64,000 nt of DNA from Desulfobulbaceae bacterium (GCA_024640625.1 JAHEER010000002.1:55987-119986), one strand, 5' to 3'; shown: positions 18,981-29,363, counted from the first letter of the stretch. Translations and numbers: made by a program. Notes: generated by a model not told the origin, from the sequence alone.

Positions 18981-19617
18981 CAATGAAAGCAAAAAAAAAC
19001 GATGGCACACCACCGCAGCTCGATTTGGTGTCTTTCAGCCGCTTTTATCCACCGTTAGTAAAGCCTGGAAGACTTGGGGGGAGGCCCGGACAGCAGATAA
19101 ATCTAGGCCTATAACCTTTCTGAAAAAGGGGCATGAACCAATCGTCAGTTTGCAATGTGATTCCGCCGTCTCAATCTTGCGTTGTTGGGATACTAGACAC
19201 CTCGGTGTGAGGTGGTCTTTTCAAATGCTATCATCCAGATGAACACCCAAACTGGCTGCCTGTGCTGGAGTGGAACCGATATGACAGGATTTCCACCGAT
19301 CAGGTCCGCCCTGTTTGTCCCGGGGAAGCCGTCCAGATTCTCGCGCACCCAATCCAATTGCGGAACCCAAGGATTTCCAAGAAAGCAGTCATGTCTTAAT
19401 ATAGAAAGGAAACCGCACCCCCGTAGCTAACCGGACCGGAGAACTGATATCTCCCTGAGATCAGCGTATTCGTTCGAAAACACATCACTTTACGCTCGAC
19501 TCACGGTCACGCTGCAGCAACTGTATTGATACGCTGTATCCCTGTGAAGCGACTTCAGACCCCGGCTGGCGGGGTCTCGCTGGGGCAGCGTGCTCAACAT
19601 TTTCGTTGGAGGGATAC
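18981..19617. other. Gene-poor stretch with a CitE fragment and a leader hairpin
   Basis: 637 bp without an intact gene. It contains a 5' fragment of a CitE/HpcH-type gene (listed separately) and, at 19557-19577, a hairpin AGACCCC-N7-GGGGTCT just before the ModA-like gene. The remaining open frames match nothing I recognise. The look is that of a region scarred by deletion. Confidence 0.45.
19281..19340 (+). pseudogene. 5' fragment of a CitE/HpcH-type aldolase gene
   Basis: The frame opening at 19281 reads MTGFPPIRSALFVPGKPSRF, which is the typical N-terminus of citrate-lyase-beta/malyl-CoA-lyase-like proteins (IRS-LFVPG-..-RF). After residue 20 the similarity stops and the frame ends at 19430 without any aldolase motif. 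The intact family member at 30582 has MRSVFYVPSNNDKM at the same place, so this fragment is from a different gene. Probably a remnant left by a deletion. Confidence 0.5.
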
Positions 19618-20376
19618 ATGTATATGATCAATATTGGTTTGCCAAGTATCGTTCTGGGACTCACCGCCCCATCCGTGTCCACCGAGATTGCCATCCTCAG
19701 CGGCGGAGCTGTCGAACCAGGTCTGGACTCAGCTGCAGCAACATTTGAGAAACTCTCTGGCAAGACGGTCGATATTACCTTCAACACCGCCCCGCAAATA
19801 CGCAAGCGGCTCTTCGCGGGCGATACGTTTGATGTCGTCATAGCGCCGCAAGCACTGATTGCAGAGTTGCGCGAGGCCGGCAAAGCGGAAGGCGGCGACT
19901 CAGACATCGGCCGGGTAGGGTCGGGTATAGCAGTCCGCCCGGGGGCCCCGATACCCGTTATCTCTTCCACAATGGACATCAAGGAGGCAGTGCTCGAAGC
20001 AGAATCGATCGTCTTCAATCTGGCCTCTACCGGCATATATATCGAAAACCTTTTCAAGGACATGGGAGTTTGGGAACGAGTGGAGCCCAAAACCACCCGC
20101 TACGCTACCGGAGCAGAGGTCATGCAGCACGTCTTAATAGGTACTGGTCGAGAGATCGGTTTCGGCCCCATTACCGAGATCATGCTGGCACAAGGTAACG
20201 GGCTGGTCTATGTTGGTCCTCTGCCGCCAGAAATCCAGAATTACACCTCTTACTCCGCGGTGCAGATGAGCACCAGTACCCGTAAAGATGATGCTCGATC
20301 TTTTATCGATTTTCTCTGCAGTCCGGAGGGGGTATCCCTGTTTGAGGCTGCGGGGATCGCCAGGCTGGAGTTATGA
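19618..20376 (+). CDS. ModA-like extracellular solute-binding-type protein
   Basis: 252 residues from the ATG at 19618, five bases after GGAGGG; ATG at 19624 is an alternative. The sequence (IAILSGGAVEPGLDSAAATFEKLSGKTVDITFNTAPQIRKRLFAGDTFDVVIAP) is the N-lobe of ModA-type binding proteins, and FNLASTGIYIENLF plus GREIGFGPITEIM give the second lobe. The leader is odd: only some 20 uncharged residues precede the mature fold, with no positive charge, so it may be cytoplasmic or its signal has been lost. No ABC permease or ATPase is nearby. Stand-alone members exist in carboxylate clusters, where function is not known. Confidence 0.78.
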   Translation: MYMINIGLPSIVLGLTAPSVSTEIAILSGGAVEPGLDSAAATFEKLSGKTVDITFNTAPQIRKRLFAGDTFDVVIAPQALIAELREAGKAEGGDSDIGRVGSGIAVRPGAPIPVISSTMDIKEAVLEAESIVFNLASTGIYIENLFKDMGVWERVEPKTTRYATGAEVMQHVLIGTGREIGFGPITEIMLAQGNGLVYVGPLPPEIQNYTSYSAVQMSTSTRKDDARSFIDFLCSPEGVSLFEAAGIARLEL

Positions 20377-20479
20377 AAGGAAGTATTTGTGGGCAGCCAT
20401 CCGAGTATTGGGGAAGAGAACACGCTTTTTCCTGCTGACAGAGTGACAGTTGGCACTCTCGAAAGTTATGTGCAATCGG

Positions 20480-21160
20480 CTACAGCGGTTTATTGCCGCT
20501 GACTGCCAGCAGATCTTTCTGTACTGACTCCAGATGCTCATTCATGAGTTGTTCCGCAGCAGTGGCATTTCTGGATTCTATCGCTTCAATGCAGCGCAGA
20601 TGCTGGTCTGTGTAAGTTTGCATCTTGTCGGGAGTTACCGCCAGCTCTTTTAATTGCCCCCACAGCCTGTCCTGGCGCATTGCATTGACAATATTGAGTA
20701 CTGACAACAGCAGGTTGTTCTGGGCTGCCTCTGCTATGGTCCGGTGCAGTGTCGCGTCCCACAGTTCATAGGAATGAGTGTCCCTGGGCGATCTGCTTTT
20801 TTCCACGCAGCGGTAGAGCTTGGTAATCATTGCCGGGGTGGCGCGCATGGCGGCGAATCCAGCCAGCCGGGGTTCGACAACCAGACGCATTTCCATAACT
20901 TCCATGGGATTGGTAGTCTTGGTAAAAAAAGACAGCTGCAGGGACTCTTCCACGGACGGCTGTCCGACGAACGTTCCTCTGCCAACATGCCTCCAGATTT
21001 TTCCATCCGCTTCAAGCAGAGCCAGTGCTTTTCTCAGACTGGACCGGGTTACCTGCAGATTTCTGGAAAGCTCTCTTTCCGGCGGCAGCTTGGAATTTTC
21101 AGGGAATCTCCCTTCCGAAATCATTTCGTTAAGTTGCTCTACCAATTTCAAGGTATTCAT
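20480..21160 (-). CDS. FadR-type GntR regulator (FCD domain)
   Basis: 226 residues. HTH at about residues 8-70 (KLPPERELSRNLQVTRSSLRKALALLEADGKI, then GRGTFVG, the FadR wing). The FCD domain follows, with the usual ME-MRLVVEPRLAGFAA and a D-LHRTIAEAAQN segment; the third histidine region is TDQHLRCIEAI. It is divergent from the FAH/TAXI-TRAP operon beginning at 21419 and probably controls it. An inverted repeat AACCAAT-N6-ATTGGTT lies 49 bp upstream of its start. Confidence 0.9.
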   Translation of the reverse strand: MNTLKLVEQLNEMISEGRFPENSKLPPERELSRNLQVTRSSLRKALALLEADGKIWRHVGRGTFVGQPSVEESLQLSFFTKTTNPMEVMEMRLVVEPRLAGFAAMRATPAMITKLYRCVEKSRSPRDTHSYELWDATLHRTIAEAAQNNLLLSVLNIVNAMRQDRLWGQLKELAVTPDKMQTYTDQHLRCIEAIESRNATAAEQLMNEHLESVQKDLLAVSGNKPL

Positions 21161-21208
21161 GGGATCACGTACCGTTTCGCATTATCAACCAATACCACAC
21201 CCTACCAT

Positions 21209-21228
21209 AACCAATTGGTCGATTGGTT
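21209..21228. promoter_or_regulatory. Inverted repeat, probable FadR-type operator
   Basis: AACCAAT-TGGTCG-ATTGGTT, 7-bp perfect arms, with the nested 10-bp palindrome ACCAATTGGT. A third copy of the half-site (CAACCAAT) is at 21186-21193. The elements lie between the divergent regulator and FAH genes. The TTGGT/ACCAA half-sites resemble those of PdhR/LldR-type FCD regulators. Binding is inferred. Confidence 0.5.
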
Positions 21229-21418
21229 GCAATAGCCGGAGATGGATAAAGGGACTTTGCTGATTTACCATATAGATCATTAAAATATCTATATTATTAG
21301 TTTATTCAGGTTATCTTCAGCGTTATTTAGTGTATGATATCCTGCACACCAATGAAGCGGTTGACACCAATTTCAAATTGGAATAGTTTTACTTAAAAAC
21401 ATCTCATGGGGGAATATC

Positions 21419-22300
21419 ATGCGATTTGTAGCATTTATAAAAGAGGGTCGAACGGGCATAGGGTGCCTTGATCCACATGAAGAGATACTCCTTGATCTCA
21501 CCCAGGCCGGCTTGAGCGACAACCTGATTTCTGTAATTGAAATGGGTGAACAAGGGCTGGACATGGCCCGGGAAGCAGCACGAAAAAGCCAGCAGATCCC
21601 GATTCAGCAGGTGCGTCTTTGCGCCCCGTTCCCCATCCCCAGAAGAAACATAATCTGTGTTGGGAAAAACTATTTTGAACATTCCAAGGAATTTGAGAAA
21701 AGTGGTTTTGATTCGACCTCAGGAGGGCAAACCATACCGGATGCCCCGGTAATCTTCACCAAAGCGACCACGAGCGTAACGGGGCCCAAAGAACCGATAC
21801 CCGCCAGTTCGGACCCGTCCAAATCGACCGACTATGAAGGTGAGTTGGCCGTAGTCGTGGGGAAACAAGGGTACAAGATTCCTCAGTCCGAAGCGTTCAA
21901 CTACATTTGCGGGTACACCATAATCAATGATGTGACGGCTCGAAATCTCCAGCAGGTGCACAAGCAGTGGTTCCTGGGGAAAAGTTTGAACGGGTTTTGT
22001 CCGATGGGGCCAACATTTGTGACCGCTGACGAGATTAAAGAGCCCACCAAGCTCAAAGTTACAACCCGGGTGAACGGCGAGTTGCGGCAGCAGGCCAGTG
22101 TCGCAGACCTGATCTTTGACATTCCTACGATAATTGAAACCGTATCTTCACTGATAACGCTTATACCAGGTGACATTATCGCTACCGGCACACCTGCAGG
22201 GGTGGGAATCGGCTTCTCGCCGCCCAGGTTTCTCCAGCCAGGCGATAGCGTTGCTATCGAAATAGATCCGATTGGCGTACTCGAGAATCCCGTAATTTAG
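21419..22300 (+). CDS. Fumarylacetoacetate hydrolase family protein
   Basis: 293 residues, preceded by GGGGGA. The FAH-fold markers are present: NIICVGKNYFEHSKEF, the metal ligands in DYEGELAVVVGK, FNYICGYTIINDVTARN and GDIIATGTPAGVGIGF. Compared with the 11073 paralogue it carries the longer 2-hydroxyhepta-2,4-diene-dioate isomerase-like C-terminus (LQPGDSVAIEIDPIGVLENPV). It is the first gene of an operon with a TAXI-type TRAP transporter, so it probably acts on the imported oxo-acid or its product. Precise reaction unknown. Confidence 0.88.
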   Translation: MRFVAFIKEGRTGIGCLDPHEEILLDLTQAGLSDNLISVIEMGEQGLDMAREAARKSQQIPIQQVRLCAPFPIPRRNIICVGKNYFEHSKEFEKSGFDSTSGGQTIPDAPVIFTKATTSVTGPKEPIPASSDPSKSTDYEGELAVVVGKQGYKIPQSEAFNYICGYTIINDVTARNLQQVHKQWFLGKSLNGFCPMGPTFVTADEIKEPTKLKVTTRVNGELRQQASVADLIFDIPTIIETVSSLITLIPGDIIATGTPAGVGIGFSPPRFLQPGDSVAIEIDPIGVLENPVI

Positions 22301-22530
22301 CGAGGCGCATATCCAAAGACGCGGGAGCTGAATTCAGAAAATGGAGGACAGAAGGTAAATAATAAATCCAACAAAAGGAGGCTTATAACACTGTATTGGC
22401 CGGATTGATCAAATCCTGGCGCCAGCGCCGGAATTTATGGCTCAGGTCTGCTGCTGCGGGTAATGGTTGCAAGCGGATCCCTGCCTCAACCGGGGCGATT
22501 GTAAAAATGCTAACAAAGGGAGGTAGTGCG

Positions 22531-23520
22531 ATGAAATGGATACACCACAGAGTCAGCAGGACAGGTCTCATAGTAGCGTCTTTTATGATGGTTTTGGCGT
22601 TCTCACTGGCTACGCCGGCCGTTTCGCAGGATAAAATAAATATATCGTTTGGCGGATCTTCCCCGGGCGGGATGATGTATTATCTGGTCGGAGCAGCCGG
22701 CAACATAATCACCCGAGACCTGCCGCAATACAATATTACCCAGGTCACCACCGGCGGCTCGACCGAAAATTGTAAACGCCTACTGAAGGGTGAGCTTGAT
22801 ATGGGTATTGTCTATGGTCCGCATGTCTACATGGCGCTCAACCAGCAGGGACCATTCAAGGATTTTCCCAAGGGAACCATGCTTAGGGGAGTGGCAAAGG
22901 CCTATGAAGGGGCTTCCTATGTCGTGACGCTGCCGGATTCCGATATCAAGTCAATGAACGACCTGGTCGGCAAAAAAGTGGCCCTCGGTCCTCCCGGATC
23001 AGGAACTGTTTTCAACAGTTCCAATGTCCTTCGGGCCCTTGGTCTGCTCGACAAGGTTAAGCCGGAGATGATGTCGTTTGCCGATGCGGGCCGTGCCGTT
23101 GAAAACAGGCAGATTGATGCCTTCTTCCAGTCGTCAGCTCCTGCCGGAGCTGTGGTAAAGCTGGCAGAAACCAAGGGTGCCTATGTGGTTCCCTTCACTG
23201 ACGAAGAGATGGACAAGATTGTCAAGGCATATCCATTTTACTACAGTGCGATCATGAAGGAAGGCGTCTACAAGGGCGTTCCGGCCACGCAGATGCCATA
23301 TCTTACCGTCTACTGGGTAGCCCATGAGCGTGTACCTGAGCAGGCGATCTACGACATAACCAAGCATGTCATGCAGCCTGAGATCATGAAAGAGATGGGA
23401 GAAGCGCATAAAGGCTGGAAGCAAATGGCTCCAGATACCAAGCGTTTCATGAACCTGGGCGCTCCCGTTCATGCCGGAGCCGAGAAGTATTATAAGGAAG
23501 TTGGCGTCTGGGAAGAATAA
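22531..23520 (+). CDS. TAXI-family TRAP transporter solute-binding protein
   Basis: 329 residues from the ATG at 22531, eight bases after GGGAGG; this start gives a proper signal peptide (MKWIHHRVSRTGLIVASFMMVLAFSLATPAVSQ in order). The mature protein begins KINISFGGSSPGGMMYYLVGAA, the family's characteristic opening, and continues with GSTENCKRLLKGELDMGIVYG and KKVALGPPGSGTVFNSSNVLRALG. It binds a carboxylate or amino acid in the periplasm for the fused permease downstream. A second strong ribosome-binding site (AAAAGGAGG at 22373-22381) with no good ATG after it lies 150 bp upstream and may be a relic. Confidence 0.92.
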   Translation: MKWIHHRVSRTGLIVASFMMVLAFSLATPAVSQDKINISFGGSSPGGMMYYLVGAAGNIITRDLPQYNITQVTTGGSTENCKRLLKGELDMGIVYGPHVYMALNQQGPFKDFPKGTMLRGVAKAYEGASYVVTLPDSDIKSMNDLVGKKVALGPPGSGTVFNSSNVLRALGLLDKVKPEMMSFADAGRAVENRQIDAFFQSSAPAGAVVKLAETKGAYVVPFTDEEMDKIVKAYPFYYSAIMKEGVYKGVPATQMPYLTVYWVAHERVPEQAIYDITKHVMQPEIMKEMGEAHKGWKQMAPDTKRFMNLGAPVHAGAEKYYKEVGVWEE

Positions 23521-23534
23521 CCCGTCAAGACTGT

Positions 23535-23549
23535 GCGCTGCTGCAGCGC
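23535..23549 (+). promoter_or_regulatory. Hairpin between TRAP binding protein and permease genes
   Basis: GCGCTG-CTG-CAGCGC, a 6-bp GC stem with a 3-base loop, 15 bp after the binding-protein stop; a further GCAGCGCC repeat is at 23558-23565. No T-run follows, so read-through to the permease is expected. It parallels the hairpin after tctC. Confidence 0.4.
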
Positions 23550-23621
23550 CTGCTGTGGCAGCGCCCCATCACCCAAACCTAATACCATACCAGTTGCTCG
23601 CCGAGCCTCGTGGGGATACGT

Positions 23622-25538
23622 ATGACGAAGTTTTCCTGGCTGACTGAAATCAAAGCAAAAGATCGCACTCTCACCGGGTTCTGGGCCATACTTTATTCCT
23701 GCGCCGCCATATTCATGGCTGGCTGGTACATGTATACTTCCGGATTCGGCATTGTGTCGACCGAGACCAACCGGGGGTTTTATCTGCTCTTCACCTCTGT
23801 TCTGGTCTACCTGATTTTTCCTGCCTCGCGCTGGGCGCCCAAGCACCGTCCCAGCGTATACGATATTATCTGCGTGCTGCTGGTCTCCGTCTCCGTTGGC
23901 TACTGGATCGATCAATACATGGACTATGCCATATTTCGGGTGACGACCCCCAACAAATGGGACCTGGTCATGGGCATCATCGCCATCTGCATGATTCTTG
24001 AAACCGCCCGGCGGGCCCTGGGGCCAATCATGATGATCCTGGCGATCATCTTTCTCGCTCAGATCTATTTTGGACCCTATCTGCCCGGCAAACTCAGCCA
24101 TGCCGGTATGCCGCCTGATCGCATCATCGAATTCACCTTCAATACCCAGGAGGCCATGTTCGGCGTAATAACAGCCACTTTTGCAACCTTTGTATTTCCG
24201 TTTATGGTTTTTGGGGCATTTCTGGAGAGAAGTGGAGCCGGAACATTTTTCATGGAACTTGCCAAGGCTCTGACCGGAAAATGGCGGGGCGGGCCTGCCA
24301 AGATAGCCATTGTGACTTCGGCGTTGTTTGGCTCCATTTCAGGTTCTTCCGTTGCCAATGTCGTCGCCACCGGTACGTTCACCATCCCGATGATGAAGCG
24401 TATCGGCTTTCGGCCGAAGGTTGCCGGCGCGATCGAGGCAATTGCTTCAACCGGGGGGCAGTTCATGCCGCCTATCATGGGAGCAGGGGTTTTCATCCTG
24501 GCGACACTCATCGAGGTGAGTTATTTGCATATTGCCTTGATCAACGTCATTCCCGCCCTGCTTTATTTTATCTTCGTGATCATGATGGTCGACCTGGAGG
24601 CTCTGCGCTCCGGTCTTCAAGGGCTGCCGACGGAGGAAATACCCAGGCTGCCTGCAGTTTTGAAAAACGGCTGGCATTTCTTTCTGCCGATTGTGATAGT
24701 TCTGGGCCTTTTATTTTATGGGTTCTCTCCGGAAGTAGGCGCCTTTTGGGGTACGGTCTCGGCCTTTATCCTATCGTGGCGTCGCAAAGAAACACGGATG
24801 AAGACTAAGGACGTTCTGGTCGGACTTCGTTCTGGCGCTAGCGCCAACAATTCAGCGGGAGCTGCAATCGGGGCGCTCGGAATTATTATCGGCGGCATCG
24901 TGCTCTCCGGCCTCGGTCTGAAGTTTTCGGCAATTCTGGTTGAGGCGGCAGGCGGTATGCTCCTGCTCTGTGTGGTCATGGTGATGATCATTTCGATCAT
25001 CATCGGGATGGGCAGCAGCACCACGGGATCGTATATCATCCTGTCGGTGGTGGCCGCTCCGGCGCTCATCCACTTGGGTGTCGTACCCGTGGCAGCGCAC
25101 CTGGTTGTTTTTTATGCTGCCTGTCTGTCCAACATAACACCGCCGGTGTGCGTGTCCGCTTTCGCTGCAGCGGCCCTGGCAAAGGCAGACCCCATGCAGA
25201 CTGGGTTTGCCGCCCTGAAGTTCGGCTTTGCCCTCATTTTTCTGCCTTTTGGGTTCGTGTATCTTCCGCCATTATTGCTCAACGGCTCGGTATTTGAGGT
25301 AATCTATACGGTCGTCATGCTGTTGCTTGGCTTCATGGCTTTGTCCATGATGCTGCAGGGAGCTGACTTTCTGAGATCCGGCCTGAGCTGGTCAAAAAGG
25401 GCTCTGTATCTTTTTGCGGCACTGCTTTTGCTCTTACCCGTACCTCTCTACCTCAATCTTGCCGGAATCGGTTTGCTGGCATTTGGCTGGTTTCCAAGTT
25501 TGGTTGCCTATCGGAGAGACCTCCCCGCTCATAACTGA
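23622..25538 (+). CDS. TRAP transporter fused permease (4TM/12TM type)
   Basis: 638 residues from the ATG at 23622, seven bases after GGGGA; the GTG at 23610 is less likely. The first 160 or so residues hold four helices equivalent to DctQ, and the rest is the DctM-type domain with motifs such as FGSISGSSVANVVATGTFTIPMM, GGQFMPPIMGAGVFIL and GMGSSTTGSYIILSVVAAPALI. It uses a Na+ or H+ gradient to import the ligand captured by the TAXI protein encoded just upstream. Length and fusion are normal for TAXI systems. Confidence 0.94.
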   Translation: MTKFSWLTEIKAKDRTLTGFWAILYSCAAIFMAGWYMYTSGFGIVSTETNRGFYLLFTSVLVYLIFPASRWAPKHRPSVYDIICVLLVSVSVGYWIDQYMDYAIFRVTTPNKWDLVMGIIAICMILETARRALGPIMMILAIIFLAQIYFGPYLPGKLSHAGMPPDRIIEFTFNTQEAMFGVITATFATFVFPFMVFGAFLERSGAGTFFMELAKALTGKWRGGPAKIAIVTSALFGSISGSSVANVVATGTFTIPMMKRIGFRPKVAGAIEAIASTGGQFMPPIMGAGVFILATLIEVSYLHIALINVIPALLYFIFVIMMVDLEALRSGLQGLPTEEIPRLPAVLKNGWHFFLPIVIVLGLLFYGFSPEVGAFWGTVSAFILSWRRKETRMKTKDVLVGLRSGASANNSAGAAIGALGIIIGGIVLSGLGLKFSAILVEAAGGMLLLCVVMVMIISIIIGMGSSTTGSYIILSVVAAPALIHLGVVPVAAHLVVFYAACLSNITPPVCVSAFAAAALAKADPMQTGFAALKFGFALIFLPFGFVYLPPLLLNGSVFEVIYTVVMLLLGFMALSMMLQGADFLRSGLSWSKRALYLFAALLLLLPVPLYLNLAGIGLLAFGWFPSLVAYRRDLPAHN

Positions 25539-25567
25539 GCCCGCGCAGAGGCCGGCTGAAACTTTTT

Positions 25568-26470
25568 TCAGGATTTCTCCGCACCGCTTACCCTGGTCTG
25601 GGCAAGTTCTTCGAGTACCGTCATCACACAGCAGGAGTCCATCTTTCCCAATCCCCTGGCCTTGGCAGACCGCAAGATATCCCAGGAGATGGTGGTAGCC
25701 GGCAGGGAGACACCGAACTCCGCAGCCAGGTCGATGGCGCTTGACAGGTCTTTGTACATGTTGTCAGTCGAAAAACCGGGAGAGAAATCGCGCTTGATCA
25801 TCCTCGGCCCGCGGGTTTCCATGGCGCCGGTTCGAGCACCGCCAACCGAGGTTATATCGATTACCTTCTGAGGATCAATGCCTGCTTTTGCCGACAGCAC
25901 CATTGCCTCGGAAACGGCCTCAATTGCAACCCCAAGAATTAAATTATTGATCAGCTTTAAGGTTGTTCCCATGCCATTCTTCTCACCGACATGGACTATC
26001 TTGGCCGCCAAAACCTCGAATATCGGCAGACAGGCGTCAAATACCTCCTGGGGACCTCCGATCATGATGCCGAGTTTGCCCGCTTCCGCCACCTTGGGGT
26101 TGCCGGTAACGGGAGCATCAAGCATGTGCACGCCCCTTTCTCCCGCACGACCGGCAATGGACCGGGACATCTCTGGAGCAATACTGCCCATGTCTATCAG
26201 GATAAGCCCGTCGCGAGCTCCTTCAAGGACACCTGCCGGGCCGCAGATAACCTCTTCAGATGCTTTTGAATCTGTTACCATGGTGAGGACGACATCGGCC
26301 GATTCAGCGACCAGCTTCGGGGATTCCGCCCATTGTGCGCCGGCAGAAACCAGCGCCGCAGCCTTGTCTTTTGTTCTGTTCCAGACCGTCAGAGTATGTC
26401 CGGCTTCCAGTAAATGTCTGGCCATGTGGCTTCCCATTAGACCGATACCTATAAATCCAATCCTTTGCAT
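25568..26470 (-). CDS. 3-hydroxyisobutyrate / tartronate semialdehyde reductase family dehydrogenase
   Basis: 300 residues from the ATG at 26470, which follows AGGTGA; upstream in-frame starts would add a tail unrelated to the family. IGFIGIGLMGSHMARHLLEAGH is the Rossmann NAD(P) motif and family signature. DAPVTGNPKVAEAGKLGIMIGG is the substrate region, and the catalytic Lys is in GTTLKLINNLILG. Members reduce tartronate semialdehyde, oxidise 3-hydroxyisobutyrate or reduce succinic semialdehyde. Given the glycolate/glyoxylate genes 1.6 kb away, a glyoxylate or tartronate-semialdehyde role is attractive but not shown. It is convergent with the TRAP operon. Confidence 0.88.
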   Translation of the reverse strand: MQRIGFIGIGLMGSHMARHLLEAGHTLTVWNRTKDKAAALVSAGAQWAESPKLVAESADVVLTMVTDSKASEEVICGPAGVLEGARDGLILIDMGSIAPEMSRSIAGRAGERGVHMLDAPVTGNPKVAEAGKLGIMIGGPQEVFDACLPIFEVLAAKIVHVGEKNGMGTTLKLINNLILGVAIEAVSEAMVLSAKAGIDPQKVIDITSVGGARTGAMETRGPRMIKRDFSPGFSTDNMYKDLSSAIDLAAEFGVSLPATTISWDILRSAKARGLGKMDSCCVMTVLEELAQTRVSGAEKS

Positions 26471-26577
26471 AAGGTCACCTCTAAGTTTGTGGAGATTGAA
26501 CGATATTTTTTTCTCACCTGCTGCGATTGCCACGGGCTTATCTCTTGATGGGCCCAAATTACCGTAAGATTCCAATT

Positions 26578-26601
26578 ATATAGTTCGTTAGAGAACTATA
26601 T
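26578..26601. promoter_or_regulatory. Inverted repeat upstream of the dehydrogenase gene
   Basis: ATATAGTTC-GTTAGA-GAACTATAT, perfect 9-bp arms and 6-base spacer, 108 bp before the dehydrogenase start. Size and symmetry suit a dimeric regulator. Which protein binds is not known; the three FCD regulators in the window are candidates. Confidence 0.5.
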
Positions 26602-26913
26602 GAGAGACAGAGGCGGTGTGTCAATGACCAAGTTTACTGAGAGGCAAACCAGTTACCGGGCATCAGGTTAGCAAGCGAGCAACCATCGCGGGAGACTGAT
26701 GAGACTTTGAACCAGTCTGCCGGGGAAGCAGGATGAGCGGGAGAGAAAGCTGCTGCAATATGAAGTTGCCCCCAAAACCACCCAAACACACACAACCACC
26801 CAAGGTGTGAACCTTAGGTGCCTGTTTTGCTTTATTATGTTTTAGTATTCTCTAGAGCCACTCTCGGGCGAGGGCTGGGTGTTGTACCACATTGATAATG
26901 GGCTGCATATACT
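26602..26913. other. Intergenic stretch, nothing coding seen
   Basis: 312 bp between the inverted repeat and the TRAP relic. The only feature is an A/C-only low-complexity run at about 26771-26802 (AACCACCCAAACACACACAA and onward). No reading frame of interest. Confidence 0.4.
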
Positions 26914-28094
<1,181 letters not shown>

Positions 28095-29351
28095 ATGGCA
28101 AAGTTTCTGGAATACCAGGGAAAGGAGTACTTCAAAAAGGCAGGTATACCTGTTCCTGAAGGTGAAGTGGTGGATACTGCAGAAGCAGCCGCCGCCGCTG
28201 CCGAGAAGATCGGCAAGCCGGTGGTTGTCAAGGCCCAGGTCCTGGCCGGCGGTCGCGGCAAGGCGGGCGGGGTGAAGCTGGCCTCCACACCGGAAGAAGC
28301 CGGCCAGGCGGCTGGCGAAATCCTCGGGATGGACATCAAGGGACTCACCGTAAAAAAGGTGCTGGTGGAAGAGCAGCTGGCTATCAAACAGGAGTTTTAC
28401 GCCGGTCTCATCATCAATTCGGCCCAGGAAGTCCGCGGCCCGGTACTGATGTTCAGCCCCGAAGGCGGCATGGATATCGAATCGGTGCCTGAAGACAAGA
28501 TCGCCACCTTGAATGTTGACGTAATCAAAGGACTCATGATTCACGACACACTCGATATGTGCGTGACGATGGGCGTGCAGGGCGGGGCGCTTAGACCGCT
28601 TGCCGATGTGGTCCTTAAACTTTACAATGCCTTTCGCAAGAATGATTGCCGGGCTCTGGAGATTAACCCCCTGGTACTCACCGAAGAGGGCAAAGTCTAT
28701 GCTGCCGACTGCCGCATGGAAGCAGACGACCAGGCAGTATTCAGACATCCGGAATTCGGCATCAAGATCGGCCGGGAATTCCTCAAAGAGCCCACTGAAC
28801 TTGACCTCATGGGCTGGTCCTATGAAGCCAGCGACTTCCGGGGTACCAGTTATATCGCCGAGATGGCTGCGCCCGAAGAAACTGCAGGGGGAGGCTATGT
28901 GGGGTATCATGGTATAGGTGGCGGAGCGGCCATGCTGGGCATGGATGCCCTCAACAAGGTTGGGCTGAAAGTCGCCGACTACGCCGACACCAGCGGCAAC
29001 CCGACCGCCTCAAAGGTCTATCGGACGGTCAAGCTCATCCTGTCACAACCCAATATAGAGGGCTATTTTCTCTCCGGTTTTATGATGGCCAACCAGGAAC
29101 AGTGGCATCATGCCCACGGCCTGGTCAAGGCGCTGCGCGAAGAGCTGCCGAAGCGCCCGGGTTTCCCGGTGGTCCTTCTGCTCTGCGGCAATAAGGAAGC
29201 AGAATCCCAGCAGATTCTCAAGGAAGGCCTGGCAGACCTCGAGGCACGGATAGAGATTTACGACCGGGAGCATGTATACGATGCAACGTTTATTGGCGGC
29301 AGGGTTCGAGCGCTGGTCGATGAATATCGCAAAGACAAGGCTGCAGCCTAG
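28095..29351 (+). CDS. Malate/succinate-CoA ligase beta subunit (ATP-grasp)
   Basis: 418 residues from the ATG at 28095, five bases after ACGGAGG. The N-terminus MAKFLEYQGKEYFKKAGIPVPEG is the succinyl-CoA synthetase beta signature with the ATP-grasp domain (VVKAQVLAGGRGKAGGVKLA; ALEINPLVL carries the metal ligand). It forms the ADP/ATP-binding subunit that converts an acyl-CoA plus ADP and Pi to acid plus ATP. Because a CitE-like malyl-CoA lyase and glycolate dehydrogenase genes follow in the same operon, malyl-CoA (MtkA-like) is a more likely substrate than succinyl-CoA. It is longer than E. coli SucC (388). Substrate choice is inference. Confidence 0.85.
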   Translation: MAKFLEYQGKEYFKKAGIPVPEGEVVDTAEAAAAAAEKIGKPVVVKAQVLAGGRGKAGGVKLASTPEEAGQAAGEILGMDIKGLTVKKVLVEEQLAIKQEFYAGLIINSAQEVRGPVLMFSPEGGMDIESVPEDKIATLNVDVIKGLMIHDTLDMCVTMGVQGGALRPLADVVLKLYNAFRKNDCRALEINPLVLTEEGKVYAADCRMEADDQAVFRHPEFGIKIGREFLKEPTELDLMGWSYEASDFRGTSYIAEMAAPEETAGGGYVGYHGIGGGAAMLGMDALNKVGLKVADYADTSGNPTASKVYRTVKLILSQPNIEGYFLSGFMMANQEQWHHAHGLVKALREELPKRPGFPVVLLLCGNKEAESQQILKEGLADLEARIEIYDREHVYDATFIGGRVRALVDEYRKDKAAA

Positions 29352-29363
29352 AGGGAGATGAAA

